Shown here piece by piece: positions 34,993 to 47,067 of a stretch of 64,000 nt of DNA. The first letter of the stretch is position 1. Each line of letters begins with the position of its first letter. The stretch comes from Dactylorhiza incarnata (taxonomy: Eukaryota; Streptophyta; Magnoliopsida; Asparagales; Orchidaceae). Both the position numbers and the translations under genes were made by a program. The stretch is taken from assembly GCA_033032865.1 (NCBI GenBank), contig JAWHQI010000019.1, positions 17,216,001 to 17,280,000 on the forward strand, read 5' to 3'. Under the pieces are notes generated by a model. That model saw only the letters and a list, made by a program, of their open reading frames with translations, was not told the DNA's origin and searched no databases.

Positions 34993-36199
34993 TGTTGAAA
35001 ATGTTGAAGTGGAAGTTGGCGGTCTGGGGGGGGGGGGGGGGGGGGGGGGGGGGAGGTCGCGCGGTCTGGCAAATAGCGCGGTCTTGCGGTCTCCCTCCGC
35101 GGTCTGATCTCTCTGATCTAGCCGCAGGTCTCTTCGGCGTGATCGCTGTTCTTCTGTCCAAGGTGCCGAGGTGAGGCCGCGCGGTCTGGTCGTGTGACCG
35201 CGTGGCGGAGCAGGTTTCTGCATGGTGAGACCGCGCGGTCTGGTTTGCGTGACCGCATGGTACGGGCAGTCCGGTCTGGTGGCTGTCCGGTCTCTTGGTG
35301 GTGCGCGCGGACTAAGGTATTCTTAGTCGCGCGGTCTCCGGTGTGTGTTCGCATAGCTGGTCCTTCGACGATCAGCTGGTATATGCGGTCACTGGTGTTT
35401 GGTCGACTTAGCGGGCTGTTGCCCTAGTTGGCCTGGTGTGTTCGCGGTCTCTGGAGGAGGTTGGGTGGCGAACACAGGTGGTGAGTGTCATGACCGGGCG
35501 AGTTGTCACGATCGCGCGACTTTCTGTTGAAGTCGGCGAGTTCACGGCGCAGAGCGATCTTGCTGACCGCGCGGGTTGACCGGTCTCGGTCACGTGGTCA
35601 AAAGGCGGTGACTCTATCTCATAGGGTGGTGACTGGATCAGGTCGCACGCCTATCTATAGGAGTCACTGTAGCAGCAAACATAATCGCACCAAGTGTAAG
35701 CTGAGCTCGCGTCTTTTTGTTGCGCTCTCATTTTTGTGACCGGCCGGTTAGCTGATTGAACTTGTCTTGTGCAGCTTCTGCGGATTGTGCGGGCAGCTGC
35801 AGTCACCTCTTCTTCTGAAGGTGTTCGGGCGGTCTCGCGGCTTGCAGTGTGGGTTGCTGGAGTTCGGGAGAATCAGTGGAGGTCGCGGGTTCTCAGTTGG
35901 TGTTGTTCAAGTCGCAGGCTGTGTGTGTTCGGGCGGTCTCGTTTCCTACTCGTGCGAACAGCCAGGTCGGGCGGTGAGGCGGTCTCAGTGTTTAGACCGC
36001 TAGTTATCTTTCCTTCAGCATTGTATTTTCTTTGGTTTTGTGTACTGGCGAAATCATGTCTCGCCATGTATACCTTGTCCTGTAATGAGATTTTTGCAAG
36101 TATTAATAAAGATTGAGTTTTTCATGTGCTTCTGGTTGTTGGCTATAGCTTTGAGTTATACTATTCCTGCTCACTCCTAGATCTTCAGAAAATTTCACA
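34993..36199 (+). repeat. Copia 5' LTR (1207 bp)
   Basis: Starts TGTTGAAAATG and ends ATTTCACA right at the primer-binding site. Contains a G run (35026-35053), a CGCGGTCT motif array (35055-35345 and again 35575-35990), and a degraded TATA box (TATCTATA at 35652-35659, where the 3' LTR has TATAAATA). Confidence 0.9.
35055..35350 (+). repeat. GACCGCGCGGTC palindromic motif array in copia LTR
   Basis: Repeated CGCGGTCT and GACCGC, sometimes fused into the perfect 12-bp palindrome GACCGCGCGGTC (about 35231) or GGCCGCGCGGTC (about 35177). More half-sites occur at 35440-35600 and 35825-35995. The sister LTR has the equivalent cluster at 40385-40670 with several motifs altered. Confidence 0.8.
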
Positions 36200-36210
36200 T
36201 GGTATCAGAG
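36200..36210 (+). promoter_or_regulatory. Copia primer-binding site
   Basis: TGGTATCAGAG, complementary to initiator tRNA-Met, directly after the 5' LTR with no spacer. Confidence 0.9.
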
Positions 36211-36284
36211 AGAGGTTGGAGTGGATAGAGCAGTGAATAACTCATAGCCATCGCCTTTGTGAAGAAGGAACCAATGGTAGAGCC

Positions 36285-37085
36285 ATGCAAGCAAGAGGTC
36301 TTGGAATTGAGATGCTCAACTCGTCTAACTTTAAGAAGTGGAAGTCGTGCATGCAGAGTTATCTTATGGGTGAGGACCTTTGGGAGGTTGTTGGAGGAGA
36401 TAGCACGGAGGAAGTTGTCCCGGTTGGGGATAACGGTTATGAAGTAAGGAATTGGAGGCGGATTAATGGCAAAGCAGAGTTCCCTCTGAAAAGGGCAATA
36501 TCACCTGACCTGTTCGATCACATCTTGGGGTGTGGATCAGCTGCGGAGATCTGGAGAGCCCTGGATGGGCTGTTTAATAAGAAGAATGTGGCAAGACTTC
36601 AATTCCTGGAAAATGAGCTGGCTAGGTTGGCTCAGGGTGATCTTTCTATCTCTACGTTCTTCCTGAAGATGAAGAACCTGTGCGCTGAGATTTCAGCATT
36701 GGATCCTGATGAGCCAATTTCTGAGGCGAAGCTAAAGAGGCATATCATCGGTGGCTTGCGGAAGGAGTATGTGACCTTTGTGACGTCGGTGCAGGGTTGG
36801 GCAAATCAGCCGTCTCTACTGGAGCTGGAAAATCTGCTTGCTTCGCAGGAGAGTCTGGCAAGGCGGATGGCGGGGGTGTCAGTGTTTGGGCGAGATGGCG
36901 AGGTTCTATTCACAGGGAAGAAGAAGTGGGATAAGAAGAAGAAGACCGCTGGAGGCAATGGACCTTCAACTTCTGGACAGCAGGAGAGGGGTATGCTCCC
37001 AAGGCTGAAGGGAAGAAGAAAGGAGAAGGACCAAAATGCTTCAGGTGCGGAAAGCTTGGTCACATCAGGAAGGATTGTCGGGTGA
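36285..37085 (+). pseudogene. Copia gag, frameshifted before the zinc knuckle
   Basis: An ATG at 36285 opens a copia gag (SSNFKKWKSCMQSYLMGEDLW near the start, FNKKNVARLQFLENELARL in the middle). The zinc knuckle CFRCGKLGHIRKDC is present at 37037-37078 but in another frame, so a frameshift lies around 36980-37030. Start chosen as the first ATG in the gag frame. Confidence 0.8.
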
Positions 37086-40000
37086 ATCTTCAGCCAGGGC
37101 ATGCTGCTGCAGGGAAGGAGAAAGCTGAGGCCAGACAGAATGATGGAGGATGGGGAGGAGCCTTCTCGGCTTCTGTTGGAGCTGCGACTCCTATCAACTA
37201 TTAGGAGGACTGGATCGTGGACTCGGGGTGTGGTCATCACCTCACCGGGGACGAGTCAAAGCTTACTTCAGCGCAGCCTTACTCAGGTAATGATGCCATC
37301 ATAACTGCTGATAATACTGTGCATAGTGTCGAGAAGGTGGGGGTTGTTTCCTTGGGCAGTGATAGGGGGCCACTAACTTTGAAGAGCGTCTATCATGTGC
37401 CCGGAATGAGGAAAAACCTCTTCTCCATGACCAACGCTGTTGACGCTGGGTATCACATTCTGTTCGGCCCAACAGAAGTGAAGTTTCTAAGAAACGTTGA
37501 GGCGGTTAAGGCCGAAATCGTTCATGTTGGGAGAAGGGCAAAAGACTTGTTCGTTTTATCGACAAGTTCTTATCTCGATAAGATGGGGACAAATGATAGT
37601 GCTGTCATATGGCACGAGAGGTTGGTGCATGTAGGGATGGACAAGCTGAAGGCTATGGCGGTGAAAGGTTTAGTTAAGGGCCTGCCTAGTCCATCCTCCT
37701 ACAGTGACGGTCATATTTGCGTGGGATGTCAGTTCGGCAAGTCTCGTCGACTACCATTTAATAAGTCGCAAACAAGGAGTAGTGTGCCGTTGGAGTGCAT
37801 CCACGGTGACTTGATGGGACCGACTGCTACCCCAAGCCTCAGAGGCAGCAGGTATATGCTGGTGTTGATCGATGATCACACAAGATATGTCTGGGTTTAT
37901 TTCCTAAAGGAGAAGGCGGAGGCGTTTGCCAAGTTTGTGGAGTTCAAGGAGCTTGTGGAGGGTCGGCTAGGCCTGCGGGTCAAGAAGCTGAGAACTGACA
38001 ACGGGGGGAGTTCACCTCTGGTGAGTTCTCTAGTTTTTGCAGGAAGGCGGGCATCCGGAGGGAGCTTACTTGTACACATACTCCACAACAAAATGGAGTT
38101 GCAGAGCGGAAGATCCGTCATCTGACGGAGACCTGCAAGTGTTGGCTGCATGCCAAGAGTATCCCAAGGTCCTTCTAGGCGGAGGGAATGTCTTGTGCTG
38201 CCTACGTCATCAACAGGATGCCTCTCAGTCCTATCAATATGTTGACCCCGCATGAGATGATGTTCAAGGAAAAGCCAAGCGTGGCACACCTTCGGGTGTT
38301 TGGCTCCACCTGCTATGTGCACGTTCCAGATGCGCTTCGGACGAAGCTAGATGTGAAAGCAAGGAAGCTAGTCTTCGTGGGATATGATGATCGGAAGAAG
38401 GGCTGGAAGTGCATGGACCCGGAGACGCGGAGATTTGTTGTATCTCGTGACGTCATGTTTGACGAGGTGATGTCTTACAAGGGAAGTTCTGGTGTTGAGC
38501 TGCCAGAAAGTAGGGTGGAGGAGCCGGAAAAAGCTGTGGAAAATCTTCAGGTAGAGCTGCCTTTGTCACTAGGTGGTCCATCTACTTCTACTTCTGAGGC
38601 AGATAGTTCTGGATCAGGAAGCAGGGGGAGCGATGCTCCTAGTATGTCTGGAAGGGGAGCTAGGGAAGAAGTAGCTGAGGATGTTGCGAGTCAGGGGAAG
38701 GAGCTGAGGAGATCAAAGAGAACCATCATTGCCCCTGATCGCTATACAGGAGGAGACATGGTGAGATTTGTCTCATGTTTCTTTGCTGGTCCCCTGGATG
38801 AGCGGGAACCAGTGAGCTTTGAGAAGTCCAAAGGCGTGAAGCAGTGAGATTCGGCTATGGAAGAAGAGATGACATCTCTTGAGAAGAATGAGACTTGGTC
38901 TCTGGTGCCCAAGCCCAAGGGTATCAGCCCTGTGACATGCAAGTGGGTCTACAAGCTCAAGAAGAAGGCAGACGGTAGTATCGAGCGATACAAGGCTCGC
39001 CTTGTGGCTCGGGGATTCTCGCAGCAATACGGTGAAGACTATGAAGAGACATTCAGTCCGGTGGCAAAAATGACTTCAGTTCGGTTTGTGATTGCCTTGG
39101 CGGCGTTTTCCGGGTGGGAGATTTGGCAGCTCGACGTAAAGAATGCGTTCTTGTACGACGAGATTGACAAGGACATCTTCATGGTCCAGCCGCTAGGCTT
39201 CGTATCTAAAGAATTTCCAGACTATGTCTGTAAGCTGAAGAAGGCCCTATATGGGTTGAAGCAAGCGCCGATGGTGTGGTACAGAAAGATTGCAGAATAT
39301 CTCCTATTCTGTGGATTTGGTGCTTCAGACTCTAACTCGAGCTTGTTCATCAATCAGAGAGGGGAGCTTCAAGTCATCGTGCTGCTTTACATCGACGATA
39401 TGATCGTGATGGGGAATTCAAAAAAGGAGGTAGCAAAGCTTGGGGCTGAGCTATCTATCAGGTTTGAGATGAAGGACTTGGGTGAGCTTCACCATTTCCT
39501 TGGACTCAAGGTGCAGAGGAAGGAAAGTGGAGTGCCGGTGTCCCAGGATGGATATGCGGAGCGAATTGTGGAGTGATTCGGAATGAAGGAAGGGAAGTAC
39601 ATTTCTACGCCTCTGGAGAAGGCCATGAAACTTCGGAAGGATGAGGGGAGGATTCTGGAAGATCCGCTTGTGTTCCGAGCTCTAGTTGGGAGCTTGATCT
39701 ATCTGACGACCACTAGGCCGGATATTGCGTATGCAGTTGGCAGGGTGAGTCTTTATATGGCAGAACCACGGATGCCTCATCTACTAGCAGCCAAGAATAT
39801 ATTGAAGTATGTAAAGGCGACATCGGATATGGGTCTCCTTTACAGAAGAGATGCGTGCTTCGAGGTGCATGGCTACATGGATGCTGATTACGGGGGAGAT
39901 TCGGATGATCGGAAGTCGACGTCTGGATTCGTCTTCATGGCGGGCCCCACGGCTATATCATGGTGTAGCAAGAAGCAGGATTCCGTGTCTGTCTCTACCA

Positions 40001-40353
40001 CGGAAGCAGAATACAAGGCTTCGGCCTTGGCAGCTCAAGAAGCCATCTGGCTTAGGAGGTTGGTGGGAGACGTCCATAAGGAGGTTCGGGGTCCGACTCT
40101 GCTCCGTAGCGACAATGAGAGTGCTCTCAAACTGGTTACTAATCCAGTTTGTCACGCGAGGACCAAGCATATCGAGATCGAGCATCATTTCATTCATGAG
40201 AAGGTGCTGGAGGGGTCTCTTTCGGCCGAGCATGTTCGAAGTCAGGACAATACTGCTGACATGTTCACAAAGGCGCTGGCGAAGGGGCCGTTCACTCGGC
40301 TAAGGAGTCTACTTGGGCTGTTTTCAACTTCCCACTTCAAGGGGGAGTGTTGA
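37086..40353 (+). pseudogene. Copia pol (protease, integrase, RT, RNase H)
   Basis: Protease active site DSGCGHH from 37220, preceded in frame by TAG at 37202-37204. Integrase with pre-integrase H-H-C-C zinc finger (HERLVHVGMDK...CVGC), then HGDLMGP and RTDNGG; one G appears lost near 38003-38010, shifting frame. The second integrase half and RT/RNase H run in one frame to 40353, with stops at 38176-38178, 38845-38847 and 39574-39576, each explainable by a G-to-A or C-to-T change. RT has YIDD at 39388-39399. RNase H includes DADYGGDSDDRKSTSG and ends in HFKGEC. Confidence 0.88.
40336..40347 (+). promoter_or_regulatory. Copia polypurine tract
   Basis: AAGGGGGAG tract ending one base before the 3' LTR; overlaps the end of the pol frame. 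Confidence 0.8.
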
Positions 40354-41533
40354 AAATGTTGAAGTGGAAGTTGGCGGTCTGGGGGGGATGTCGCGCGGTC
40401 TGGCAAACCGCGCAGTCTTACGGTCTCCCTCTACGGTCTGATATCTCTGGTCTAGCCGCAGGTCTCTTCGGCGTGATCGTTGTTCTTATGTCCAAGCTGC
40501 CGAGGTGAGGCCGCGCGGTCTAGTCGTGTGACCGCGTGGCGGAACAGGTTTCTGCATGGTGAGACAGCGCGGTCTGGTTTGTGTGACCGCGTGGTACGGG
40601 CAGTCCAGTCTGGTGGCTGCCCGATCTCTTGGTGGTGCACGCGGACTAAGGTATTCTTAGTCGCGCGGTCTCCGGTGTGTGTTCGCATAGCTGGTCCTTC
40701 GACAATCAGCTGGTATATGCAGTCACTGGTGTTTGGTCGACTTGGCGGGCTGTTGCCCTAGTCGGCCTGGTGTGTTCGCGGTCTCTGGAGGAGGTCGGGT
40801 GGCGAACACAGGTAGTGAGCGTCATGACCGGGCGAGTTGTCATGATCGCGCGGCTTTCTGTTGAAGACGGCGAGTTCACGGCGCAGAGCGATCTTGCTGA
40901 CCGCGCGAGTTTAACGATCTCGGTCACGCGGTCAGAAGGAGGTGACTCTATCTCATAGGGTGGTGACTGGATCAGGTCGCACACCTATAAATAGGAGTCA
41001 CTGTAGCAGCAAACATAATCGCACCAAGTGTAAGCTGAGCTCGCGTCTATTTCTTGCGGTCTCATTTTTGTGACCGACCGGTTAGCTGATTGAACTTGTC
41101 TTGTGCAGCTTCTGCGGATTGTGCGGGCAGCGGCGGTCACCTCTTCTTCAGAAGGTGTTCGGGCGGTCTCGCGTCTTGCAGTGCGGGTTGCTTGAGTTCG
41201 GGAGAATCAGTGGAGGTCGCGGGTTCTCAGTTGGTGTTGTTCAAGTCGCAGGCTGTGTGTGTTCGGGCGGTCTCATTTCCTACTCGCGCGAACAGCCAGG
41301 TCGGGCGGTCAGGCGGTCTCAGTGTTCAAACCGCTGGTTATCTTTCCTTCAGCATTGTATTTTTTTTTGTTTTGTGTACTGGCGAAATCATGTCTCGCCA
41401 TGTATACCTCGCCCTGTAATGAGATTTTTGCAAGTATCAATAAAGATTGAGTTTTTCATGTGCTTCTGGTTGTTGGCTTTAGCTTTGAGTTATACTATTC
41501 CTGCTCACTCCAAGATCTTTAGAAAATTTCACA
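40348..41533 (+). repeat. Copia 3' LTR (1186 bp)
   Basis: Same ends as the 5' LTR. The G run is short here (6-7 G at 40381), and the CGCGGTCT array shows several point changes. An intact TATA box, TATAAATA, is at 40986-40993. It is followed by ACCCC (41534-41538). Confidence 0.9.
40986..40993 (+). promoter_or_regulatory. Copia LTR TATA box
   Basis: TATAAATA within CCTATAAATAGG; the corresponding 5' LTR site is mutated to TATCTATA. Confidence 0.65.
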
Positions 41534-42295
41534 ACCCCACGTCTTCGACCTCTCTTTCCGGAAACCCCATGGTGCTTCTTCCGGAGTTTCGGCGCCCTTT
41601 AGTACTTTTACTCCCTCTCTATTTTCTCCCCGTTTTTGTATCTCTCTCCCTCTACGTTCTTAGACATCATTGCTGGAAAAAGATTATGAGGAGGAGAGTA
41701 TATAAATCTGATGCAAGCCATCCTTCTTACTCGAGATCTGCTTCTTCTCCTTTCTCCCCAATGGTAAATTATTTCTGTCTCTCCTCCCTTTTACAACTAG
41801 GGTTTTTGGGACCTTGATTAAATCTCTAACGACAGGACAAAACTAGTGAACAAGAATTTGCGCCCTTTGATTATTCCGGTGTTCAGTTGCCAGGCTTCCA
41901 TTATCTCAATGGTGAGTCATCCTTCTCATTGAGGTTTTTATGAGTCTTCTCGCTTATTTTCTGACCTCTTAGGTTTTTGCAGACGACGACTCGGATTTTC
42001 TCCATTGGTTTCGAAATCAAACCGGAAGATGAAGAATAGTTGTGTAAAGGTAAGTTAATTGTTGCCGCTTCTCCATTTTCTCCGGCCTTTTTTCCTAAAT
42101 GGGGTGGTGTCATTCTTTGTAGGGCGAAAAGTTTTGGAATGGGAAGGAGGTTGTAAATGTATTGGACGAGCTGGAAGAGGAGGGAAAATGGGATAAGAAT
42201 AATGATGAAGAAGAGGACTGGCTGCCTCCTCCTCCTCCCAAATTCTCCAAGATAGCTCCATCGGTTGTTGAAAATAAGACTTTACTAGCGTTGAG

Positions 42296-42853
42296 GTATT
42301 TACATAATTAAGCCTTTCATGTTTACATTCATCTAGATTTTTGTATTCTTCCTGGTTCATTGGTAATAATTATAAGTGTTTCACCTGCTACTACATGAAT
42401 GAACTTTCGATCCAACTGTTATAGAACCATTGCATTATCAAAACAACGTATTTATGGAGGTATGAACTTTCGATCCAATTCCACTTTTCGAGTATATTTA
42501 ATTACTTTATGCAATTTTTTTTAAACTCTGATTCTTAATTATGGTTGGAAATCATCCTGAGTTTGTTTGGTTGCAAGTTAATAGCCCAATAGTTACATTA
42601 ATTGGACAAGACTGCTTCAAATCTTATGCACGCAAGGGTTTCTTCAAAGTAAGCACATTACTCGATCAGCCACAATAAGTTTTCAACTTTTCTCTTTTTT
42701 TAATTTCTTAAACTTTGTTGAATTAAATGATGACTTTTATTTTCAGTATTTATTTTCTTGATAACTCGCTTACACTCTTTGAATTACTTCAAGTTTTAGG
42801 TACTCTGATCTTCGAATAAATGCTAATACATTATATGGGCAGTTCTTTTTTTA
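42296..42853 (+). other. Intron-like DNA with two possible small exons
   Basis: Downstream of the split gene's exon at 42123-42295. Candidate exons flanked by AG and GT and keeping frame: about 42424-42459 and about 42579-42648 (peptide with VNSPIVTLIGQDCFKSYAR). The rest is AT-rich intron-like sequence up to the TTTTA target duplication (42849-42853) of the solo LTR. Exon calls are tentative. Confidence 0.35.
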
Positions 42854-44278
42854 TGTAAGACCCCATTTTTTTTCAAAAACCAGGGTCTTATGCCCAGAAC
42901 CGCCGCTTTGCGGTGACACCATCACACGGGAAGGTTGCCACTACAAAGCGCCGATCCTGCCGGCCATATCGATAACAGAAGAAGAAAAGTATAAACGAAC
43001 AATAGAAGTTCAAGTCCACAAATCACATGTTATATATAACAAATGTCCACGTGGTATAACTGAAATAACAAAGGTTACAATAATAAAGGGCACATGCCCT
43101 GTACATCATGTCCTCACTACAAGATCATTCGCGAAAGCTAAGTACTAATCACTCACTGACCCTGAAACTTGTGCTCCTGTACTAGACTAGCCCGTCTCCG
43201 TCTACACCGGCCTCTGGTGCTGCTGCGTCTCCTCGGTCCCCTAAAATGATATGGTCCACCGACCGTTAGTCAAAAAGACTAAGCCTTATGTTCCCCACCC
43301 CACCCCCAATGTCTCCTATGCACTGTGTGGGAGGATGAAGAGGAGGACAACAAGGGGTATAACAAAGAGCAGATGAAAGGGGCATAATCTACATGGAGTG
43401 TTTCTACCACTACACATATGTATATAGATAATCGAAGTAGTACAGAGCATAGTAAGAGCAGGTAAAGAATATGCAAGGTGCAGTAAGTAAAGACATATAT
43501 AATAGAAAAGTAACCATTGATTTATAGGAATGCCCATACAAACCTATAGACCAAGGGGTCGTTTAGCAAGGCCTATCGTATTAGAAGTCCCATAACCGAC
43601 TTATACGATAGGGGTAGGGGTTGAAATGCAATGTTTATGCCATGACATGCAGAGTTCTGCAGTTTATGCTATGTTCATACAAGTGCAACTCACACACTTC
43701 GACTCTATGCGCACAGACCTTTAGTTCCCCCTTTTTTGAGCTAGCAAGACTCACAGGATATTCCCGTAGTGGCAAACAGAAGCGGTGGGTTGGGCCTCGC
43801 CCACCTCTAGGTTGGTATTCACACTACCTAACCTAGACCTATCGTACGCCTCAACACAAAACCGCGGAGCATCTGCGTACTCTTATTGGCTGGACCACCA
43901 GACTTTTATGGCTAAGTGCAAATTCCACACTTGCCGAGTCAACGTATTGACGTCGGTGTGAACGACCGTCCAATACCGAAGACCCACCACCTTCATGCAC
44001 ATGCAAACATGTTCTACTATATCCCGAGCCATAAATTCCCCGGGCTAACCTGCCCGTCACTATAACCTTCTGAGCCACCAGCTCGCCGGACCAACCCGTC
44101 CGCACCAACAACATTACTGAGTCATAAGCTCACTAGACTAACTAGTCTGCTGCTACAACCACCGAGCCTACCGCTCGTAAGTCCGAACCGACTGATATAC
44201 CCGTAACAACGGGGTGTGGGTGTGCGTATTATTAAGTTAATCTTGTATATCAACTTATCCCTACAATTTACAATTTTT

Positions 44279-44373
44279 CTTGGACTTCCCGAGGATTACC
44301 CTGTTAGGGGCTCGCTATGGTACTAGGAACTCTAATGGGATGACACCCCAAAACTCCCTTTATCAAGACACTT
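44279..44373 (+). repeat. ~90-bp segment shared with the Athila-like element
   Basis: CTTGGACTTCCC...GGTACTAGGA...ATGGGA is recognisably the same sequence as 49687-49780 and 51523-51613, which lie in the internal region of an unrelated element. Function unknown. Confidence 0.7.
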
Positions 44374-46256
44374 AGTGTTGTTGGTATATACCCATAATAA
44401 CACCCTCCTTGTTATTACACTTGGATTACCCTAAGTACTTTATGACCCGCTAGGGGAAATACGATTTTTCGTCAATCCCGAGCACAACTTTACCCTTAAC
44501 TCACCAAGCACACTCTCATCACCTAAACTCCTTTTGGTGACCTTCAATCTCTTCAACCTGACCATGTACACCAACTACATGCCACTTCCACTTGGTAGAC
44601 CCCTAAATATCCAATTTTCACATTTTTACTATACGCAGACCAAACTAACTATATGAAGCTAATAAGTAGAGGTACTCCAAATATTCAACCACATGACACA
44701 AGATTTTTACTGGAGAACTATCATGGCATCTTAAGAGTAAATCCAGAGATTCAAATTTTTCCTCAACATTTTAGCATTTATTTAAATTTCTCCAATATTT
44801 GCCAAGTATGAATATGAACATGAAGTGTATGATATTCTTATGACATGACTCTCACAAAATTAGGATAAATTTATCATGCCAAAATAACAGTAAATCCAGA
44901 GTGACACAATTTTACAATCAGGAATTGTCCTCTAATTATAATATTGAATATTTAACCAAAATTAGAAATTAAAGAAGCAACCACCAACAATATTTGTCCA
45001 AAAATTATGTGAATATTACCAGACATTTATATTGATTAGAAAAGTTCTCAGGACAAATTTTAGAATTTATAAAGGCATATTAACCACTTAAATAAATATT
45101 CCAAATAAATCCTAATATGAGCATGTTGTGAAGTAGCCTACTGTTAACAACCTCCAAAAATTATATAAAAATTCACAGAGCTTCCTAGTGCCCTGAAATG
45201 TCCTATCACCAAGTTGCAAAATTTTCCAGAGAGTATTGACACCTCAATTATTTTTCTTAAGACTAAGACAAAATAAGTGCCTTGTGAATGAAGTACTAAT
45301 TAAACTATTTAATTAATTATACAAAAATTTCCAGAGGTCTATCATATGATTAAAAAGACACCACCAAGATTTCATCTTCATCCAAGATCATTTGTGCATG
45401 TAAATATCTCTTAAAAGAAGTTTACCTAAAGGGGTTATGACCTAATTTAGGGGGAATAATTTCTCCTAAAATTCTCTCAAAATTCCCTAGGGCATAAATA
45501 CATCCCATGAACATATATCCTAGGTTCCATGGCCATTCTATAGCTTTTGACCACATGTCCTTCACAAAGCTCTATATGCACCCCAATGGATAAAACTAGG
45601 GTTCTAGGGCATATCCACCTCTACACCACCCCATCTTACTCATGAAGGTGTTTTAGGTGATCCTAAACCAGTGGCCAAGGTTTCAACTCATGGTGATGAG
45701 TTTTGACCACCATACCCCAAGACAAACACCATGCCCTATCTTTGACCCAACTTGACCTAACTTGGGTTGACAAATTACCCAAACAAATCAGTCCCAATTG
45801 GGCTGAGATTTTTACCAAGGTCATACAATAACCCCAATGAGCACCTACCAAAATTTGGAGGGCATTGGAGGTCATTTGACCCACTAAATAGTTAATATTT
45901 GATTTATGAAATTATTACAAAAACCTTAGAAAAAGGTTCTCCTAAAATTCCCATCTTTGGGCATGATGTGTGCGTAGGTGTAAATAGCCTAGGTTTCAAT
46001 TTTCAAGTCAATCCCATAACCCAATCAAAAGTTATTCAAGAAATGGTGGCTGTCCTATACTAGGGACCAGTCCCACCAAAATGGACCTACAGGGAGCTAC
46101 AGAATTCCTTTTGTGGTGAAATCAATTTTATTATAAAGTAGACTCCAAGGGCTACAACTTTGGTGTTGACCACTTTTTCATTTGAGGGGTTCTAGTGTTT
46201 TTAATAATTAAAATGAAATACTGCAGGAAGTTTGACAAAATGGATTGGAACAAGTC

Positions 46257-46637
46257 TCTGCGTTCGACGAAATCCGACCCGCGTTCGACGAAATCTATTC
46301 TGCGTTCGACGAATGCCGTGCTTCAGTGCTCTCGACGAAATCCGATCTTCGTTCGACGAAATCTGTTCTGCGTTCGATGAACGCCATGCTTTAGTGCGTT
46401 CGACGAAATCCGAGTTCAGTTTGACAAACTCAACTATCAGTTCGGTGAATTAATTTCATTCGACGAACTCCGGGTTCAGTTCGACGAACTCAACTATCAG
46501 TTCGAAGAATTCCAGAGTGTGTTCGACGAATGAATTCGGTTCGACAAACTTCGGGTTCAGTTCGACGAACTCAACCATCAGTTCGACAAACTCCGGCTAC
46601 CGCTCGACGAATTCCTTCTACGCAGATCGACGAATAA
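46257..46637 (+). repeat. TTCGACGAA motif array in the solo LTR
   Basis: About 20 copies or near-copies of GTTCGACGAA(A/C/T) at ~20-30 bp spacing, with variants such as TTCGACAAA. The complementary form TTCGTCGAA dominates the LTRs of SIRE-A. Short ORFs reading through it (46195-46453) are by-products. Confidence 0.85.
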
Positions 46638-47062
46638 ATGAAATAATGATATAACATAATCATTTAAATCTGAAGATCTTGCACAGATCTTGAAGTAGAA
46701 TGGACGACATCTGTTTGTCTTCTTCCTCTGGCCAACGACCAGGATTAACCGCACCTGGAGCTCCTTCATCCTTGTTTTCCCGGCCACCTAAGTGCCGCCC
46801 CGGTCGGCCAATGCCACCACCACATTCGTTGAGGTGGTGGCCGACGATTTGCGGTGGTTGGCCGACCGGAGGTGGCCGGAATAGGGGTATGGAGGCGGGA
46901 TTAAAGCACAAAAAACGGAGATCTTGGCCTACCCGATTGGGGACCAATTGTCCCAAATCCTTGCCGGCAACCTGATGGGATCTATCCACAGAGAGAGTGG
47001 AGAAGAACCAGACCTGTAATCGGGCTCGAGGGTGGTTGTTTCCCGGATTTGCCATTGCCGCC

Positions 47063-47067
47063 CCCTT
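47063..47067 (+). repeat. Target site duplication CCCTT of the Athila-like element
   Basis: CCCTT at 47063-47067 and 53322-53326, flush with the LTR ends. Confidence 0.9.

Larger units (their letters stand above)
34993..41533 (+). mobile_element. Complete but defective Ty1/copia element
   Basis: LTRs 34993-36199 and 40348-41533 (TGTTGAAAATG...TTTCACA), primer-binding site TGGTATCAGAG at 36200-36210, gag, protease, integrase, RT and RNase H in Ty1/copia order, polypurine tract at 40336-40347, and ACCCC target duplication. The coding region has two frameshifts and four in-frame stops. The LTRs differ at many positions, so it is not recent. The lineage is possibly Tork-like (tentative). Confidence 0.92.
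34948..42295 (+). pseudogene. Plant gene (or captured gene fragment) split by a copia insertion
   Basis: Exon-like blocks with good splice sites: 34948-34992 continuing at 41539-41763 (donor GTAAAT), 41836-41911 (donor GTGAGT), 41973 or 41983-42049 (donor GTAAGT) and 42123-42295 (donor GTATTT). Removing the copia element and one ACCCC copy gives an uninterrupted frame across the insertion; an internal ATG at 41686 is an equally good start. Readable pieces include EQEFAPFDYSGVQLPGF and DWLPPPPPKFSK with an acidic stretch. With the 41983 acceptor a TGA follows quickly; with the 41973 acceptor the frame stays open. The motifs faintly recall a plant ubiquitin-like (Rad60/SUMO-type) protein family, but I cannot name it with confidence. 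Confidence 0.45.

Noticed and set aside
35026..35053. Long G runs (also 54590, 59297, 62157) and C run at 22710 as functional G-quadruplex elements
   Set aside because: Lengths differ between sister LTRs and are prone to slippage and sequencing error; no evidence beyond composition.
46195..46453. Two overlapping plus ORFs with RRNPxxVRRN-type repeats
   Set aside because: Translation of the TTCGACGAA array in a solo LTR; not a gene.
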